From NCBI GenBank assembly GCA_963712825.1, contig CAVQJP010000011.1, positions 124,001 through 188,000 on the forward strand: a stretch of 64,000 bases of DNA. Reading direction: 5' to 3'. How positions within the stretch are numbered: position 1 is the stretch's first letter; each line of letters starts with the position of its first letter. This document shows, piece after piece, positions 25,207 to 34,005 of the stretch. The DNA is from AP-15 sp963712825. GTDB lineage: Bacteria; Pseudomonadota; Alphaproteobacteria; ATCC43930; CGMCC-115725. A program made the position numbers and the translations under genes. The notes under the pieces were generated by a model. The model had not been told where the DNA came from. It made no database searches and was given only the letters and a program-made list of their open reading frames with translations.

Positions 25207-26217
25207 GTGCTGGAGACCGCCTCCCCAAATCGCGTGCCCACGAAACCGACGCCGATGCCGCTGCCCGAAATCTACGCGCGCGTCGAGCGGCACATCCCGG
25301 CGATCGAATGGCCGCTCCTGGCCGACGACATCGCCGCCATCCTAAAGCTCAAGCGCGAACGCAACGCGGTCGTGCTGGCGCACAACTATCAAACTCCCGA
25401 GATTTTTCACACCGTGGCGGACATTGTCGGCGACAGCCTCGCATTGGCGCGCGAGGCGGTGCGCACCGATGCCGACGTGATCGTGCTGGCCGGCGTCCAT
25501 TTCATGGCCGAAACCGCCAAGCTCCTGAACCCGCAGAAGACGGTGCTGATCCCGGATCTCAGGGCCGGCTGCTCGCTCGCCGCCTCGATCACTGCGGCCG
25601 ACATCCGGCTGATGCGCGAGCACCATCCGGGTGTCCCGGTCGTCAGCTATGTCAACACCTCGGCCGCGGTAAAGGCCGAGTCCGACATCTGCTGCACTTC
25701 GGGCAACGCCAAAAAGATCGTCGAGGGTCTCGGCGTTCCACGCGTCATCATGCTCCCCGACGAATACCTCGCCCGCAACACCGCGGCCCAGACCAAGGTC
25801 GAGATCATCGCCTGGAAGGGTCACTGCGAGGTCCACGAGCGCTTTACCGCCGAGGACGTGAGGAGCGTGCGCGAAAGCCACCCGGGCGTCGTCGTGCTGG
25901 CCCATCCCGAATGCCCGCCCGAGGTCGTCGCCGAATGCGACTTTACCGGGTCGACCGCGGCGATGGCGGACTATGTCGGCAAGGAGCGTCCGAGCCGCGT
26001 CGTGCTGCTGACCGAATGCTCGATGAGCGACAATGTCGCGCTGCAATATCCCGATCTCGACTTTGTGCGGCCGTGCAATTTGTGCCCGCACATGAAGCGC
26101 ATCACCTTGCCGAAGATCCGCCGGGCGCTCGAAACCATGACCCACGAGGTCACCGTCGACCCGGCGATCGCCGGGCGCGCGCGTCAGGCGGTCGAGCGCA
26201 TGCTCGCCTTCGGCTGA
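25207..26217 (+). CDS. nadA: Quinolinate synthase A
   Basis: 4Fe-4S enzyme condensing iminoaspartate with dihydroxyacetone phosphate to quinolinate, in de novo NAD synthesis. The 336-aa product has the three cluster cysteine sites of the family: DLRAGCSLA, DICCTSGNA and RPCNLCPHMKRI. It also has AVVLAHNYQTPEIFHTVADI near the N-terminus and SYVNTSAAVKAESD. The start is GTG at 25207, with AAGGAGAAGG just before it. nadC follows 249 bp downstream across a repeat element; nadB, which makes iminoaspartate, is not present in the window. Confidence 0.96.
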   Translation: MLETASPNRVPTKPTPMPLPEIYARVERHIPAIEWPLLADDIAAILKLKRERNAVVLAHNYQTPEIFHTVADIVGDSLALAREAVRTDADVIVLAGVHFMAETAKLLNPQKTVLIPDLRAGCSLAASITAADIRLMREHHPGVPVVSYVNTSAAVKAESDICCTSGNAKKIVEGLGVPRVIMLPDEYLARNTAAQTKVEIIAWKGHCEVHERFTAEDVRSVRESHPGVVVLAHPECPPEVVAECDFTGSTAAMADYVGKERPSRVVLLTECSMSDNVALQYPDLDFVRPCNLCPHMKRITLPKIRRALETMTHEVTVDPAIAGRARQAVERMLAFG

Positions 26218-26320
26218 CGCGCGCAGCGGGGGCATCGGCATGGCGACGCAGCCGAGCGAGTCGGAGGCAGTGGAGATCGCCCGCAGGGTAGAGCTCCGTT
26301 CCGGCCAATTTTCGGCTTCC

Positions 26321-26412
26321 CTTGCCGGGCCTTGTGCCGGGTATCCACATCTTCGTCGCCGATCCATTGGCGCCAAGGCAAGACGTGGATGGCCGGGTCA
26401 AGCCCGGCCAAG
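26321..26412. repeat. Long imperfect inverted repeat (REP/BIME-like) between nadA and nadC
   Basis: Arms of about 33 bases at 26321-26353 and 26380-26412 pair with a few mismatches around a 26-base loop. The right arm holds a second internal palindrome, GGCCGGGTCAAGCCCGGCC. It sits in the 249-bp gap between nadA and nadC. Sequences of the CCGGGTCAAGCCCGG-plus-ATCCACGTCTT kind are, from memory, widespread intergenic repeats in alphaproteobacteria. It could stabilise or terminate nadA mRNA. Confidence 0.6.
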
Positions 26413-26466
26413 GGGGCCTCAAATTTTGGTCCATTCCAAAGCGCACACCGCGGCGGGACGCGGCGA

Positions 26467-27303
26467 ATGACCCTGCGGCTGATCATCGAGCCGATCGTGC
26501 GCGCGGCCCTGCTCGAAGATTTGGGACGCGCCGGCGACATCACCAGCGACGCGATCGTCCCGGTGGACGCGCGGGTCGAGGCGGTCATCGCGGCGCGGCA
26601 GCCGGGGGTCGTCGCCGGCCTCGAGGCGGCACTCCTCGCCTTTGAGCTGGTCGAGCCGGCGTTGCGGATCGAGCGGGTATGCGCGGACGGCGCCCGGGTC
26701 GGGCGCGGCGATATGGTCGCGCGAATTTCCGGCCCGGCGCGCGGCATCCTCGCCGCCGAGCGCACCGCGCTCAACCTGTTGAGCCGCATGTCCGGGGTCG
26801 CTACCGCAACCCGCGCGCTCGCCGACATGATCGCCGGCTCGCACGCGCGGATCGTCTGCACCCGCAAAACCACACCAGGCCTGCGGACACTGGAAAAGGA
26901 GGCGGTCCGGCTCGGCGGCGGCGCCAACCACCGCTTTGGGCTCGATGACGCGATGCTGATCAAGGACAACCACATCGCCTTGGCGGGCGGCGTCAAGCCG
27001 GCGCTCGAACGCGCCCGCGCCCATGCCGGGCATCTCGTCAAGATCGAGCTCGAGGTCGACACCCTCGACCAGTTGGCCGAGGCGCTCGCAACCGGCGTCG
27101 ACGCAGTTTTGCTTGACAACATGAACCCCGAAACCCTGCGCCGGGCGGTGGCCATGGTCGACGGCCGCGCGGTGACCGAGGCGTCGGGCCGGATCAGCCC
27201 CGAAACCGTCGCCGCCGTCGCCGCGACCGGGGTCGACCTGATCTCATCGGGCTGGATCACCCACAGCGCCCCGATCCTCGACCTCGGCCTTGACATCGCG
27301 TGA
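26467..27303 (+). CDS. nadC: Nicotinate-nucleotide pyrophosphorylase (carboxylating)
   Basis: Converts quinolinate and phosphoribosyl pyrophosphate to nicotinate mononucleotide with loss of CO2. The 278-aa product starts MTLRLIIEPIVRAALLEDLG, followed by GDITSDAIVP. It then has ERTALNLLSRMSGVATATR, IVCTRKTTPGLRTLEKEAV, GGGANHRFGLDDAMLIKDNH and LEVEVDTLDQ-like EVDT, all defining for NadC. The ATG at 26467 is preferred because the upstream in-frame part is repeat DNA. nadA lies upstream on the same strand; the YihY gene converges with no gap. Confidence 0.95.
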   Translation: MTLRLIIEPIVRAALLEDLGRAGDITSDAIVPVDARVEAVIAARQPGVVAGLEAALLAFELVEPALRIERVCADGARVGRGDMVARISGPARGILAAERTALNLLSRMSGVATATRALADMIAGSHARIVCTRKTTPGLRTLEKEAVRLGGGANHRFGLDDAMLIKDNHIALAGGVKPALERARAHAGHLVKIELEVDTLDQLAEALATGVDAVLLDNMNPETLRRAVAMVDGRAVTEASGRISPETVAAVAATGVDLISSGWITHSAPILDLGLDIA

Positions 27304-28278
27304 TTAGGAACGCGGTTTATTTGGGTTGCCGCCACCCGTTGTGGGCGCCGCATCCGCCGCGGGGCGCTCCAGTTCGGCGTCGAGCTTGGCGCCGACCAGG
27401 ACGACGACCATCGACAGCCACATCCACGTCATAAAGCCGAAGATTGCGCCGAGCGAACCGTAGGTTTTGTTGTAGCTGCCGAAACTGGCGACGTACCACG
27501 AGAACAGCGCGGAGACGCCAAGCCATACCGCGGCGGCAAAAATGCTGCTCCAGATGATCCAACGCCATTGCTGCTGCTCGCGACAGGGCGCGTAGCGGTA
27601 GAGGACGACAAGGGCGCCCACGACCAACACAAACAGAAGCGGCCACCTGGCGACCTCCAGCAATATGGATGTCAAACTCGCGTAAGGAATAAAATGCAGC
27701 ACCACCGGGATCGCGACGATGATGGCGATCGACACCAGAACAAGGACGATGGCGCCGACGGTGAAGGTTAACGTCGTCGCGTAATACTTTAATAGGCTGC
27801 GTTGCTCTTGCTCTTCGTAAACCACATTCAAGGCATCGAAGAGCCCAGTCATGCCCGAGTTGGAAAACCACAACGCAATCGCCAGGCTGACCGCAAAGCC
27901 GACGCTGAGCGCCGCCCCGTTCTGGCTTGCAAGGTGCGTCAGCTGGCCCCGGATCACATCGACCGCACCGCTTGGTGCGACGCCCGCCAGAGTGTCGAGA
28001 TGACCGGCGATCGTGCTCGGGTTGGCGAACAGTCCATAAATCGAGACGATCGCCCCAATGCTCGGAAAGAGCGCCAGGATCGCGTAAAACGTGACCCCGG
28101 CGGCGACCAGGAAAATGCGGTCGGCCGAGATGCCCTTAAAAACGGCGACCGCTATGTCCCACCAGCCGCGCCCGGCCGGCGCCGCCCGAACCGGCACCCG
28201 GCCGCCAGCCGGCGAGCCCCGATCCGCCGCGGCGCGGTCAGAGTCGGCGCCGCCCGCGGGTTGTTCGCGATAATCCAT
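27304..28278 (-). CDS. YihY/BrkB family integral membrane protein
   Basis: Inner-membrane protein of the YihY (formerly RNase BN/virulence factor BrkB) family; molecular role unsettled. The 324-aa chain has about 45 polar residues, then six hydrophobic segments. Family motifs seen are VAAGVTFYAILALFPSIGAIVSIYG, GFAVSLAIALWFSNSGMTGLFDALN, YAPCREQQQWRWIIWSSIFAAAVWLG and YGSLGAIFGFMTWMWLSMVVVLVGA. A Pro/Asn-rich tail ends the protein. The stop codon abuts that of nadC, with which it converges. panB is divergent across 235 bp. The old RNase BN label for this family is not supported. Confidence 0.88.
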   Translation of the reverse strand: MDYREQPAGGADSDRAAADRGSPAGGRVPVRAAPAGRGWWDIAVAVFKGISADRIFLVAAGVTFYAILALFPSIGAIVSIYGLFANPSTIAGHLDTLAGVAPSGAVDVIRGQLTHLASQNGAALSVGFAVSLAIALWFSNSGMTGLFDALNVVYEEQEQRSLLKYYATTLTFTVGAIVLVLVSIAIIVAIPVVLHFIPYASLTSILLEVARWPLLFVLVVGALVVLYRYAPCREQQQWRWIIWSSIFAAAVWLGVSALFSWYVASFGSYNKTYGSLGAIFGFMTWMWLSMVVVLVGAKLDAELERPAADAAPTTGGGNPNKPRS

Positions 28279-28513
28279 TGTTGCTTCCTATCGCGCCGTC
28301 GCTGGTGCCGGCGGGGGTGGGCGCGCCGCCCGATGACCAGGAAACTGCGGCGGCCTTGACCCGGTTCCACCGATGGGTGAGGTGACCCGCGGAGAAGCTG
28401 GATCCGCGATCCGTTCGCGGCGACAGCGCCGCTGCCGTGTCATGGCTGATGTCAAACGAGGGCAGTGCAACCGGGCGCCGGCGCGTCCTACATTCGCCGC
28501 GAAGGAGACGGCC

Positions 28514-29356
28514 ATGAGCGCACAAACCGATGGACAAGTTTCGTCACATGCTCCCGGCCGGGTGCGCCGGCGGGGGATCGGCGACTTTGTCAAAGGCGCA
28601 GCGCCGATCGTCGGGCTGACCGCCTATACCGCACCCGTCGCCGGGCTGCTCGACCCGCACGTGGACTTCCTGCTGGTCGGCGATTCGCTGGGCATGGTGG
28701 TCTACGGTTTCGACAGCACGCTTCCGGTCACGGTCGAGATGATGATCGCGCATGGCGCCGCCGTCATGCGCGGCTCGGCGCGGGCGACGGTCGTCGTCGA
28801 CCTGCCGTTCGGCGCCTATCAGGAAGCGCCCGAGCAGGCGTTCCGCAACGCCGCGCGCATCATGGCCGAGACCGGATGCGCCGCGGTCAAGCTCGAAGGC
28901 GGCGCGGAGATGGCCGAGACCGTGCGCTTTCTGACCCGGCGCGGGGTGCCGGTCATGGGCCATGTCGGGCTGATGCCGCAGGCGGTCAACGCCGCCGGCG
29001 GGTTCAAGGTGCAGGGTCGCGGCCGCGACCAGGCCGACCGGGTCGTCGCCGACGCCGCCGCGATCACCGAGGCCGGCGCCTTTTCGATCGTCGTCGAGGG
29101 CACCGTCGAGCCGGTGGCGCGGGCGATCACTGAAACCGTCCCGGTGCCGACGATCGGCATCGGCGCGTCCCCCGCCTGCGACGGGCAAATCCTGGTCACC
29201 GACGACGTGCTCGGCGTCTTCACCCAGTTCAAACCCCGCTTTGTCAAACGCTACGCGGAATTGGCGCCGCTGATCTCGGCCGCCGCCGAGTTTTACGCCG
29301 CCGATGTCCGCGCCCGCCGCTTTCCCGGCAAGGAGCATTGCTTCGGCGCCGGCTAA
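28514..29356 (+). CDS. panB: 3-methyl-2-oxobutanoate hydroxymethyltransferase
   Basis: First committed step of pantothenate (coenzyme A) synthesis, transferring a hydroxymethyl group from methylenetetrahydrofolate to ketoisovalerate. The 280-aa TIM barrel has PIVGLTAYTAPVAGLLD, FLLVGDSLGMVVYGFDSTLP with the metal-binding Asp, AAVKLEGGAEMAETVRFL, VMGHVGLMPQAVNAAGGF, and the catalytic Glu in FSIVVEGTVEPVA. IGIGASPACDGQILVTDD follows. The ATG at 28514 has GAAGGAG at 28501-28507. panC is not adjacent. The response regulator gene converges downstream. Confidence 0.95.
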   Translation: MSAQTDGQVSSHAPGRVRRRGIGDFVKGAAPIVGLTAYTAPVAGLLDPHVDFLLVGDSLGMVVYGFDSTLPVTVEMMIAHGAAVMRGSARATVVVDLPFGAYQEAPEQAFRNAARIMAETGCAAVKLEGGAEMAETVRFLTRRGVPVMGHVGLMPQAVNAAGGFKVQGRGRDQADRVVADAAAITEAGAFSIVVEGTVEPVARAITETVPVPTIGIGASPACDGQILVTDDVLGVFTQFKPRFVKRYAELAPLISAAAEFYAADVRARRFPGKEHCFGAG

Positions 29357-29379
29357 CGCGCGCTGGCGGCGGCATCGGT

Positions 29380-30084
29380 TCAGGCGCGCTGGTCGGGCGG
29401 AAGCTGCAGGCGGTAGCCGACGCCGGTTTCGGTCAGGATGTGGGTCGGGCGCGCCGGATCGGGTTCTAGCTTTGCCCGTAGCCCCCGGACCAGGACGCGC
29501 AGATACTGCACCTCGTCGGCCTGGGCGGGTCCCCACACCTCGCGCAGCAAGTGACGGTGGGTCAAAACCTTGCCGGCATGCATGACGAGGTGGCGCAGCA
29601 GATCGAACTCCTTTGGCGAGAGCTTGACCTCGGCGCCGGCGCGGGTCACCTGCCGCCGCACCAGATCGACCTTCAGCTCGCCCGAGACAAAGGCCGGCGA
29701 CGCGCCCTGCTCCTGGAGTGCGTGGCGCAACGCGGCGCGGATGCGCGCCATCAGCTCGGCCATCCCGAACGGCTTGCCGACATAGTCGTCGGCGCCGAGG
29801 TCGAGGGCCGCGACCTTCGCGCGCTCGTCGTGGCGCGCCGACAGCACGACGATCGGCACGCGCGAGGTTTTGCGGATTTCGCCGATCAAATCGAGACCGC
29901 CGCGGTCGGGCAGGCCGAGATCGAGGATGACCAGGTCGGGCTTTTCCAGCGCTGTCAGCCGCAATGCGCTCGCACCATCGTCGGCCTCGACGACGCGATA
30001 GTCGTTGGCCGACAAGGTCGTCCGCAGCAGCCGGCGGATCGGCGGCTCGTCGTCGACGACGAGCACGGTCGGCAGCTTAGCCAT
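29380..30084 (-). CDS. OmpR-family response regulator, KdpE-like, orphan
   Basis: Two-component response regulator of 234 aa. The receiver domain begins PTVLVVDDEPPIRR with acidic residues 11-12. The phosphoacceptor is Asp55 in LVILDLGLPD and the conserved Lys lies in YVGKPFGMAEL. The winged-helix DNA-binding half includes LSPKEFDLLRHLVMHAGKVL, REVWGPAQADEVQYLRVLV and ILTETGVGYRLQ, the last two close to KdpE. No histidine kinase, KdpD or kdpFABC genes lie nearby, so the partner is elsewhere and the potassium role is only an inference. The ATG at 30084 is chosen; the sirtuin gene is divergent. Confidence 0.9.
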   Translation of the reverse strand: MAKLPTVLVVDDEPPIRRLLRTTLSANDYRVVEADDGASALRLTALEKPDLVILDLGLPDRGGLDLIGEIRKTSRVPIVVLSARHDERAKVAALDLGADDYVGKPFGMAELMARIRAALRHALQEQGASPAFVSGELKVDLVRRQVTRAGAEVKLSPKEFDLLRHLVMHAGKVLTHRHLLREVWGPAQADEVQYLRVLVRGLRAKLEPDPARPTHILTETGVGYRLQLPPDQRA

Positions 30085-30205
30085 GTCCTCCCAACCCGCC
30101 ACAGGCAACGACACGGCCGATGGCGGTCGAATTGCTCCGAGCCGACCCAATGACGCTTTCGCAAGCCGGGCTTGGCGCGCCGCCGCGGCTTTGCGAGAAT
30201 GCGCG

Positions 30206-30961
30206 ATGCCCGAAGATCAAGATGTCGCCCGGCTCGCAGACTTGATCGCCCGGGCGCGCCGCGCCGTCGTCTTTACCGGCGCCGGCATCAGCACCGAATT
30301 GGGGATACCCGATTTCCGCAGTCCCGGCGGCATCTGGACCCGCATGGCGCCGATCGACTTTGCCGATTTTCTCGGTTCGGAGGAGGCGCGGCGCGAGACC
30401 TGGCGCCGCCGCTTTGCGATGGAGGAGACGTTTGGCGCCGCCGCCCCCAATCGCGGCCATCGCGCCGTCGCCGAGCTCGTCCGCCGCGGCAAGGCGGCGG
30501 CGGTGATCACCCAGAACATCGACGGGCTGCACCAGGCCTCCGGCGTTCCGGCCGACCGCGTCGTCGAATTGCACGGCAACACGACCTATGCTCATTGCCT
30601 CGACTGCGCCCGCCGCTACGAGCTCGACGCATTGCGGCAACTGTTCGAGCGCGACGAGACCCCGCCGTTCTGCGGCTCCTGCGGCGGTTTTGTCAAAACG
30701 GCGACGGTCTCGTTCGGCCAGGCGATGCCGCCGGCGGCGATGCGCCGCGCCGAGACCGAAGCCATCGCCGCCGATTTGTTTATCGTCGCCGGCTCCTCGC
30801 TTGTCGTCTACCCCGCCGCTGCCTTCCCCGAATTGGCAAAGCACCACGGGGCCGTCCTCGTCATCGTCAACCGCGAGCCGACCGGTCTCGACGGCGTCGC
30901 CGATCTGGTGCTGCACCGCTCGATCGGCGAAACCCTCGGCGCCGCTGTCGGCACCGACTAA
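30206..30961 (+). CDS. cobB: Sir2-family NAD-dependent protein deacylase (sirtuin)
   Basis: Removes acyl groups from lysines using NAD. The 251-aa enzyme shows VVFTGAGISTELGIPDFRSPGG at the NAD site, VITQNIDGLHQASGV and the catalytic His in ELHGNTTYAHC. Two zinc-type Cys pairs (CLDC and CGSC) follow, then VSFGQAMPP, IVAGSSLVVYPAA and IVNREPT. It has neither the Tyr-x-x-Arg desuccinylase pair nor a clear class III feature that I can place, so substrate class is open. The ATG at 30206 is the natural start. It converges with hslU. Confidence 0.92.
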   Translation: MPEDQDVARLADLIARARRAVVFTGAGISTELGIPDFRSPGGIWTRMAPIDFADFLGSEEARRETWRRRFAMEETFGAAAPNRGHRAVAELVRRGKAAAVITQNIDGLHQASGVPADRVVELHGNTTYAHCLDCARRYELDALRQLFERDETPPFCGSCGGFVKTATVSFGQAMPPAAMRRAETEAIAADLFIVAGSSLVVYPAAAFPELAKHHGAVLVIVNREPTGLDGVADLVLHRSIGETLGAAVGTD

Positions 30962-30980
30962 GGCCCAGTGGGCTACCCGG

Positions 30981-32306
30981 CTACAGGATGAATTTCGACA
31001 AATCGGCGTTTTGCGCAAGCGCGCCGACCTGGTCGCGGACATAGGCGCGGTCGATCCGCACCTCGGTGCCCTCGGGCCGGTCGGAGGCGGTAAAGCTGAT
31101 CTCCTCCAACAGGCGCTCGAGGATCGTGTGCAGGCGGCGCGCGCCGATGTTCTCGACCGCGGAATTGATCTCCTCGGCCAACAGCGCCAATTCGTCGATC
31201 GCCTCCTCGTCGAAATCGAGGGTGACCCCCTCGGTCGCGAGCAGCGCTTTGTATTGCTTGATCAGGCTCGCTTCGGGCTCGACCAGGATGCGGCGGAAAT
31301 CGCTGCGGTCGAGCGCCTTCAGCTCGACGCGGATCGGCAACCGGCCCTGCAGCTCCGGCAGCAGATCGGAAGGCTTGGCCTGGTGAAAGGCACCCGAGGC
31401 GACAAACAGGATGTGGTCGGTCTTGACCGCACCGTGCTTGGTCGCGACTGTCGTGCCCTCGATCAACGGCAGCAGGTCGCGCTGCACCCCTTCGCGGCTG
31501 ACATCGGGGCCGCCGATGCCGCCGGCGCGTTCGCCCCGACCGCAGATCTTGTCGATCTCGTCGAGAAAGACGATGCCGTTCTGCTCGACCGTGGCGATCG
31601 CCTCGCGCACCACCATGTCCTGGTCGAGGAGCTTGTCGCTCTCCTCGGCCATCAGCACGCGGTGGCTGTCGGCGACATTCATCTTTTTCGGCTTGGTGCG
31701 GGTGCCAAAGGTTTTGCCGAGGATGTCGCCGAGGTTCAGCATCCCCATCTGCGCGCCCGGCATGCCCGGAATCTCAAAGGTCGGCAGGTTCGCCGCGGCA
31801 CTTTCCTGCACCCCCACCTCGATCTCGCGGTCGTCGAGCAACCCCTCGCGCAGCTGCTTGCGGAATTTCTGGCGGGTGTCGGCGCTGGCATTGGCGCCGA
31901 CGAGCGCGTCGAGCACCCGTTCCTCGGCGGCGATCTCGGCCTTGGTCTCGACCTCCTTGCGCAGCCGGTCTCGGGTCATGCCGATCGCGATCTCGACGAG
32001 GTCGCGCACGATCTGCTCGACGTCGCGGCCGACATAGCCGACCTCGGTGAACTTGGTCGCCTCGACCTTGACAAACGGCGCCTGCGCCAGCCGCGCCAGC
32101 CGCCGCGCGATCTCGGTCTTGCCGCAGCCGGTCGGGCCGATCATCAGGATGTTCTTTGGCAATACCTCCTCGCGCAGCTCGGGGGCGAGCTGCTGGCGGC
32201 GCCAGCGGTTGCGCAGCGCGATCGCGACGGCGCGCTTGGCGTCGTGCTGGCCGACGATAAAGCGGTCAAGCTCGGATACGATCTCGCGCGGGCTGAAGGC
32301 GGGCAT
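30981..32306 (-). CDS. hslU: ATP-dependent protease ATPase subunit HslU
   Basis: AAA+ unfoldase that feeds substrates to the HslV protease. The 441-aa protein begins SPREIVSELDRFIVGQHDAKRAVAIALRNRWRR (positions 5-37). Walker A is GPTGCGKTE, then VEATKFTEVGYVGRDVE with the pore GYVG loop. The I-domain lies at about 110-235, Walker B is IVFLDEIDKI, and sensor and arginine-finger regions follow. The C-terminal tail LSKFIL docks into HslV. hslV is 7 bp upstream on the same strand. Confidence 0.96.
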   Translation of the reverse strand: MPAFSPREIVSELDRFIVGQHDAKRAVAIALRNRWRRQQLAPELREEVLPKNILMIGPTGCGKTEIARRLARLAQAPFVKVEATKFTEVGYVGRDVEQIVRDLVEIAIGMTRDRLRKEVETKAEIAAEERVLDALVGANASADTRQKFRKQLREGLLDDREIEVGVQESAAANLPTFEIPGMPGAQMGMLNLGDILGKTFGTRTKPKKMNVADSHRVLMAEESDKLLDQDMVVREAIATVEQNGIVFLDEIDKICGRGERAGGIGGPDVSREGVQRDLLPLIEGTTVATKHGAVKTDHILFVASGAFHQAKPSDLLPELQGRLPIRVELKALDRSDFRRILVEPEASLIKQYKALLATEGVTLDFDEEAIDELALLAEEINSAVENIGARRLHTILERLLEEISFTASDRPEGTEVRIDRAYVRDQVGALAQNADLSKFIL

Positions 32307-32313
32307 CGGCAGG

Positions 32314-32868
32314 TCAATAATCCAGTTTTTCGAGGAGAATCTTGTCGTTCGTATAGATGCAGATGCCGGCGGCGATGGCCATCGCGCGCTCGGCCACCGT
32401 CGCGGCGTCGAACCCGTCGATCTCGACGAGCGCGCGGGCCGCCGCCAGCGCATAGCCGCCGCCCGAGCCGATGCCGATCAGTCCGTCCTCGGGCTCGAGC
32501 ACGTCGCCGGTGCCGGACAGGATCAGCGACACGTTCTTGTCCGCCACCGCCATCATTGCTTCGAGCCGGCGCAGATAGCGGTCGGTGCGCCAATCCTTGG
32601 CGAGCTCGACGCAGGCGCGCGACAACTGCCCGGCATATTGCTCGAGCTTGCCTTCAAGCCGCTCGAACAACGTGATCGCGTCCGCCGTCGCCCCGGCAAA
32701 CCCGGCAATCACCGAGCCGCCTGCCAAACGGCGCAATTTGCGCGCGTTCGACTTGACGACGGTCTGGCCCATCGTGACCTGTCCGTCGCCGGCGATCACC
32801 ACCTGATGGTCTTTGCGGACGCACAGGATCGTCGTGCCGTGCCAAGTCTTTTCGTCGGAATGATCCAT
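32314..32868 (-). CDS. hslV: ATP-dependent protease subunit HslV
   Basis: Proteasome-like N-terminal-threonine peptidase of the HslUV complex. The 184-aa chain has a propeptide-like lead MDHSDEKTWHG before TTILCVRK, so the catalytic Thr becomes N-terminal only after processing. This extended lead is common in alphaproteobacterial HslV. The Lys of HQVVIAGDGQVTMGQ-TVVKSNARKLRRL and the IGSGGGYALAAARAL block are conserved. The ATG at 32868 starts the protein; an upstream in-frame extension is not needed. hslU follows after 7 bp. Confidence 0.95.
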   Translation of the reverse strand: MDHSDEKTWHGTTILCVRKDHQVVIAGDGQVTMGQTVVKSNARKLRRLAGGSVIAGFAGATADAITLFERLEGKLEQYAGQLSRACVELAKDWRTDRYLRRLEAMMAVADKNVSLILSGTGDVLEPEDGLIGIGSGGGYALAAARALVEIDGFDAATVAERAMAIAAGICIYTNDKILLEKLDY

Positions 32869-33074
32869 AAGCCTTCGGGAACCGGTGCCGCGTGACCAAG
32901 TGACATGTATGCTTATGCGACCGGCGATCAAGCGCGCCGCGAGGTCGGCTATCGGCGCGTCATGCGGTACCGCTATCGTCGTGAGCGGTGGTGGTGTCGA
33001 CACGATCTTTTCAATATGTTCGGCGAAGAATGGCATGCCCGGCAAAGGGCCGCGGGCGAATTTGGAATAGATCT

Positions 33075-33326
33075 ATGAGCGACGAAAAAATCAGCCTCGA
33101 ATTGCTCGGTTCGCGGGTATTAACGATAACTGCCGAGCTGCGCGATATGCAGCTGCGTCTCAGCGCGCTTGAGCAGCGCTTCACCGCGATGGAAGCCCGC
33201 TTCACCGCGCTTAAATCGCGCTTTGGCGCGTTCGAATCGCGCTTTGGCATTCAGGAGGAGCGCATGGCCGCGATGCTCTCGTTGCTTGTCCGCGTCGCCG
33301 AGCGGAGTGGAACGGGGTCGCCATGA
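33075..33326 (+). CDS. Small coiled-coil protein, hypothetical
   Basis: An 83-residue product predicted to be almost entirely coiled coil. Residues 18-65 contain seven-residue repeats of the type LEQRFTAMEARFTALKSRF, with Phe and Leu or Met at core positions. Nothing else is recognisable. The ATG at 33075 follows GGAATAG, a weak ribosome site. It lies between divergent hslV and hisB, 79 bp ahead of hisB, and could be a leader gene of the his cluster or independent. Small proteins of this sort are common in alphaproteobacteria and are rarely characterised. Confidence 0.55.
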   Translation: MSDEKISLELLGSRVLTITAELRDMQLRLSALEQRFTAMEARFTALKSRFGAFESRFGIQEERMAAMLSLLVRVAERSGTGSP

Positions 33327-33405
33327 TCGTCGATCTCCGGCTTCGATCGTAGCGGATCGGCGGCAGAATCGCTAAATATGTGGTGTCCGGGCGAGGGAGA
33401 GCGGC

Positions 33406-34005
33406 GTGCGGGTGGCGGCAGTCGAGCGCAACACCAAGGAAACCCAGATCACCGGCCGGGTCGATCTCGACGGCACCGGCATCGGCGACATCGCGACCGG
33501 GATCGGCTTTCTCGATCACATGCTGGAGCAGCTGGCGAAGCACAGCCTGATCGACCTGGAGCTGCGCGCCCGCGGCGACCTGCACATCGACTTTCACCAT
33601 ACCACCGAGGATAGCGGCTATGTCGTCGGCGAGGCGGTGTCGAAGGCGCTCGGCGACCGCGCCGGCATCGCGCGCTACGGCCACGCGGTGATCCCGATGG
33701 ACGAGACCCTGACCCGGGTCAGCCTCGACGCCTCGAACCGGCCTTACCTCGTATGGAAGGTCGGGTTCACCCGCCCGAAGCTCGGCGAGATGGACACCGA
33801 GCTGTTCAAGGAGTGGTTCCAGGCCTTTGCCCAGTCGGCGGGGGTGACACTCCACGTCGAAAACCTGTACGGCGAGAACAACCACCACATCGTCGAATCC
33901 TGCTTCAAGGGGTTGGCGCGGGCGTTGCGCCAGGCGGTCGAGATCGACCCGCGCCGCGTCGGCATGGTGCCCTCGACCAAGGGTGTCCTCGGCGGCAGTC
34001 TCTGA
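33406..34005 (+). CDS. hisB: Imidazoleglycerol-phosphate dehydratase
   Basis: Removes water from imidazoleglycerol phosphate in histidine synthesis. The 199-aa monofunctional form has the paired metal motifs GIGFLDHMLEQLAKHS and DFHHTTEDSGYVVGEA, repeated as VENLYGENNHHIVESCFKGLA near the C-terminus. SLDASNRPYLVW lies between. The start is GTG at 33406, with GAGGGAGAG upstream. Its stop TGA overlaps the hisH ATG by one base. It is the first clear gene of the hisB-hisH-GNAT-hisA-hisF-hisE run. Confidence 0.96.
   Translation: MRVAAVERNTKETQITGRVDLDGTGIGDIATGIGFLDHMLEQLAKHSLIDLELRARGDLHIDFHHTTEDSGYVVGEAVSKALGDRAGIARYGHAVIPMDETLTRVSLDASNRPYLVWKVGFTRPKLGEMDTELFKEWFQAFAQSAGVTLHVENLYGENNHHIVESCFKGLARALRQAVEIDPRRVGMVPSTKGVLGGSL

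Noticed and set aside
26240..26470. 76-codon plus-strand frame between nadA and nadC
   Set aside because: It lies almost wholly within the inverted-repeat element and overlaps the nadC start.
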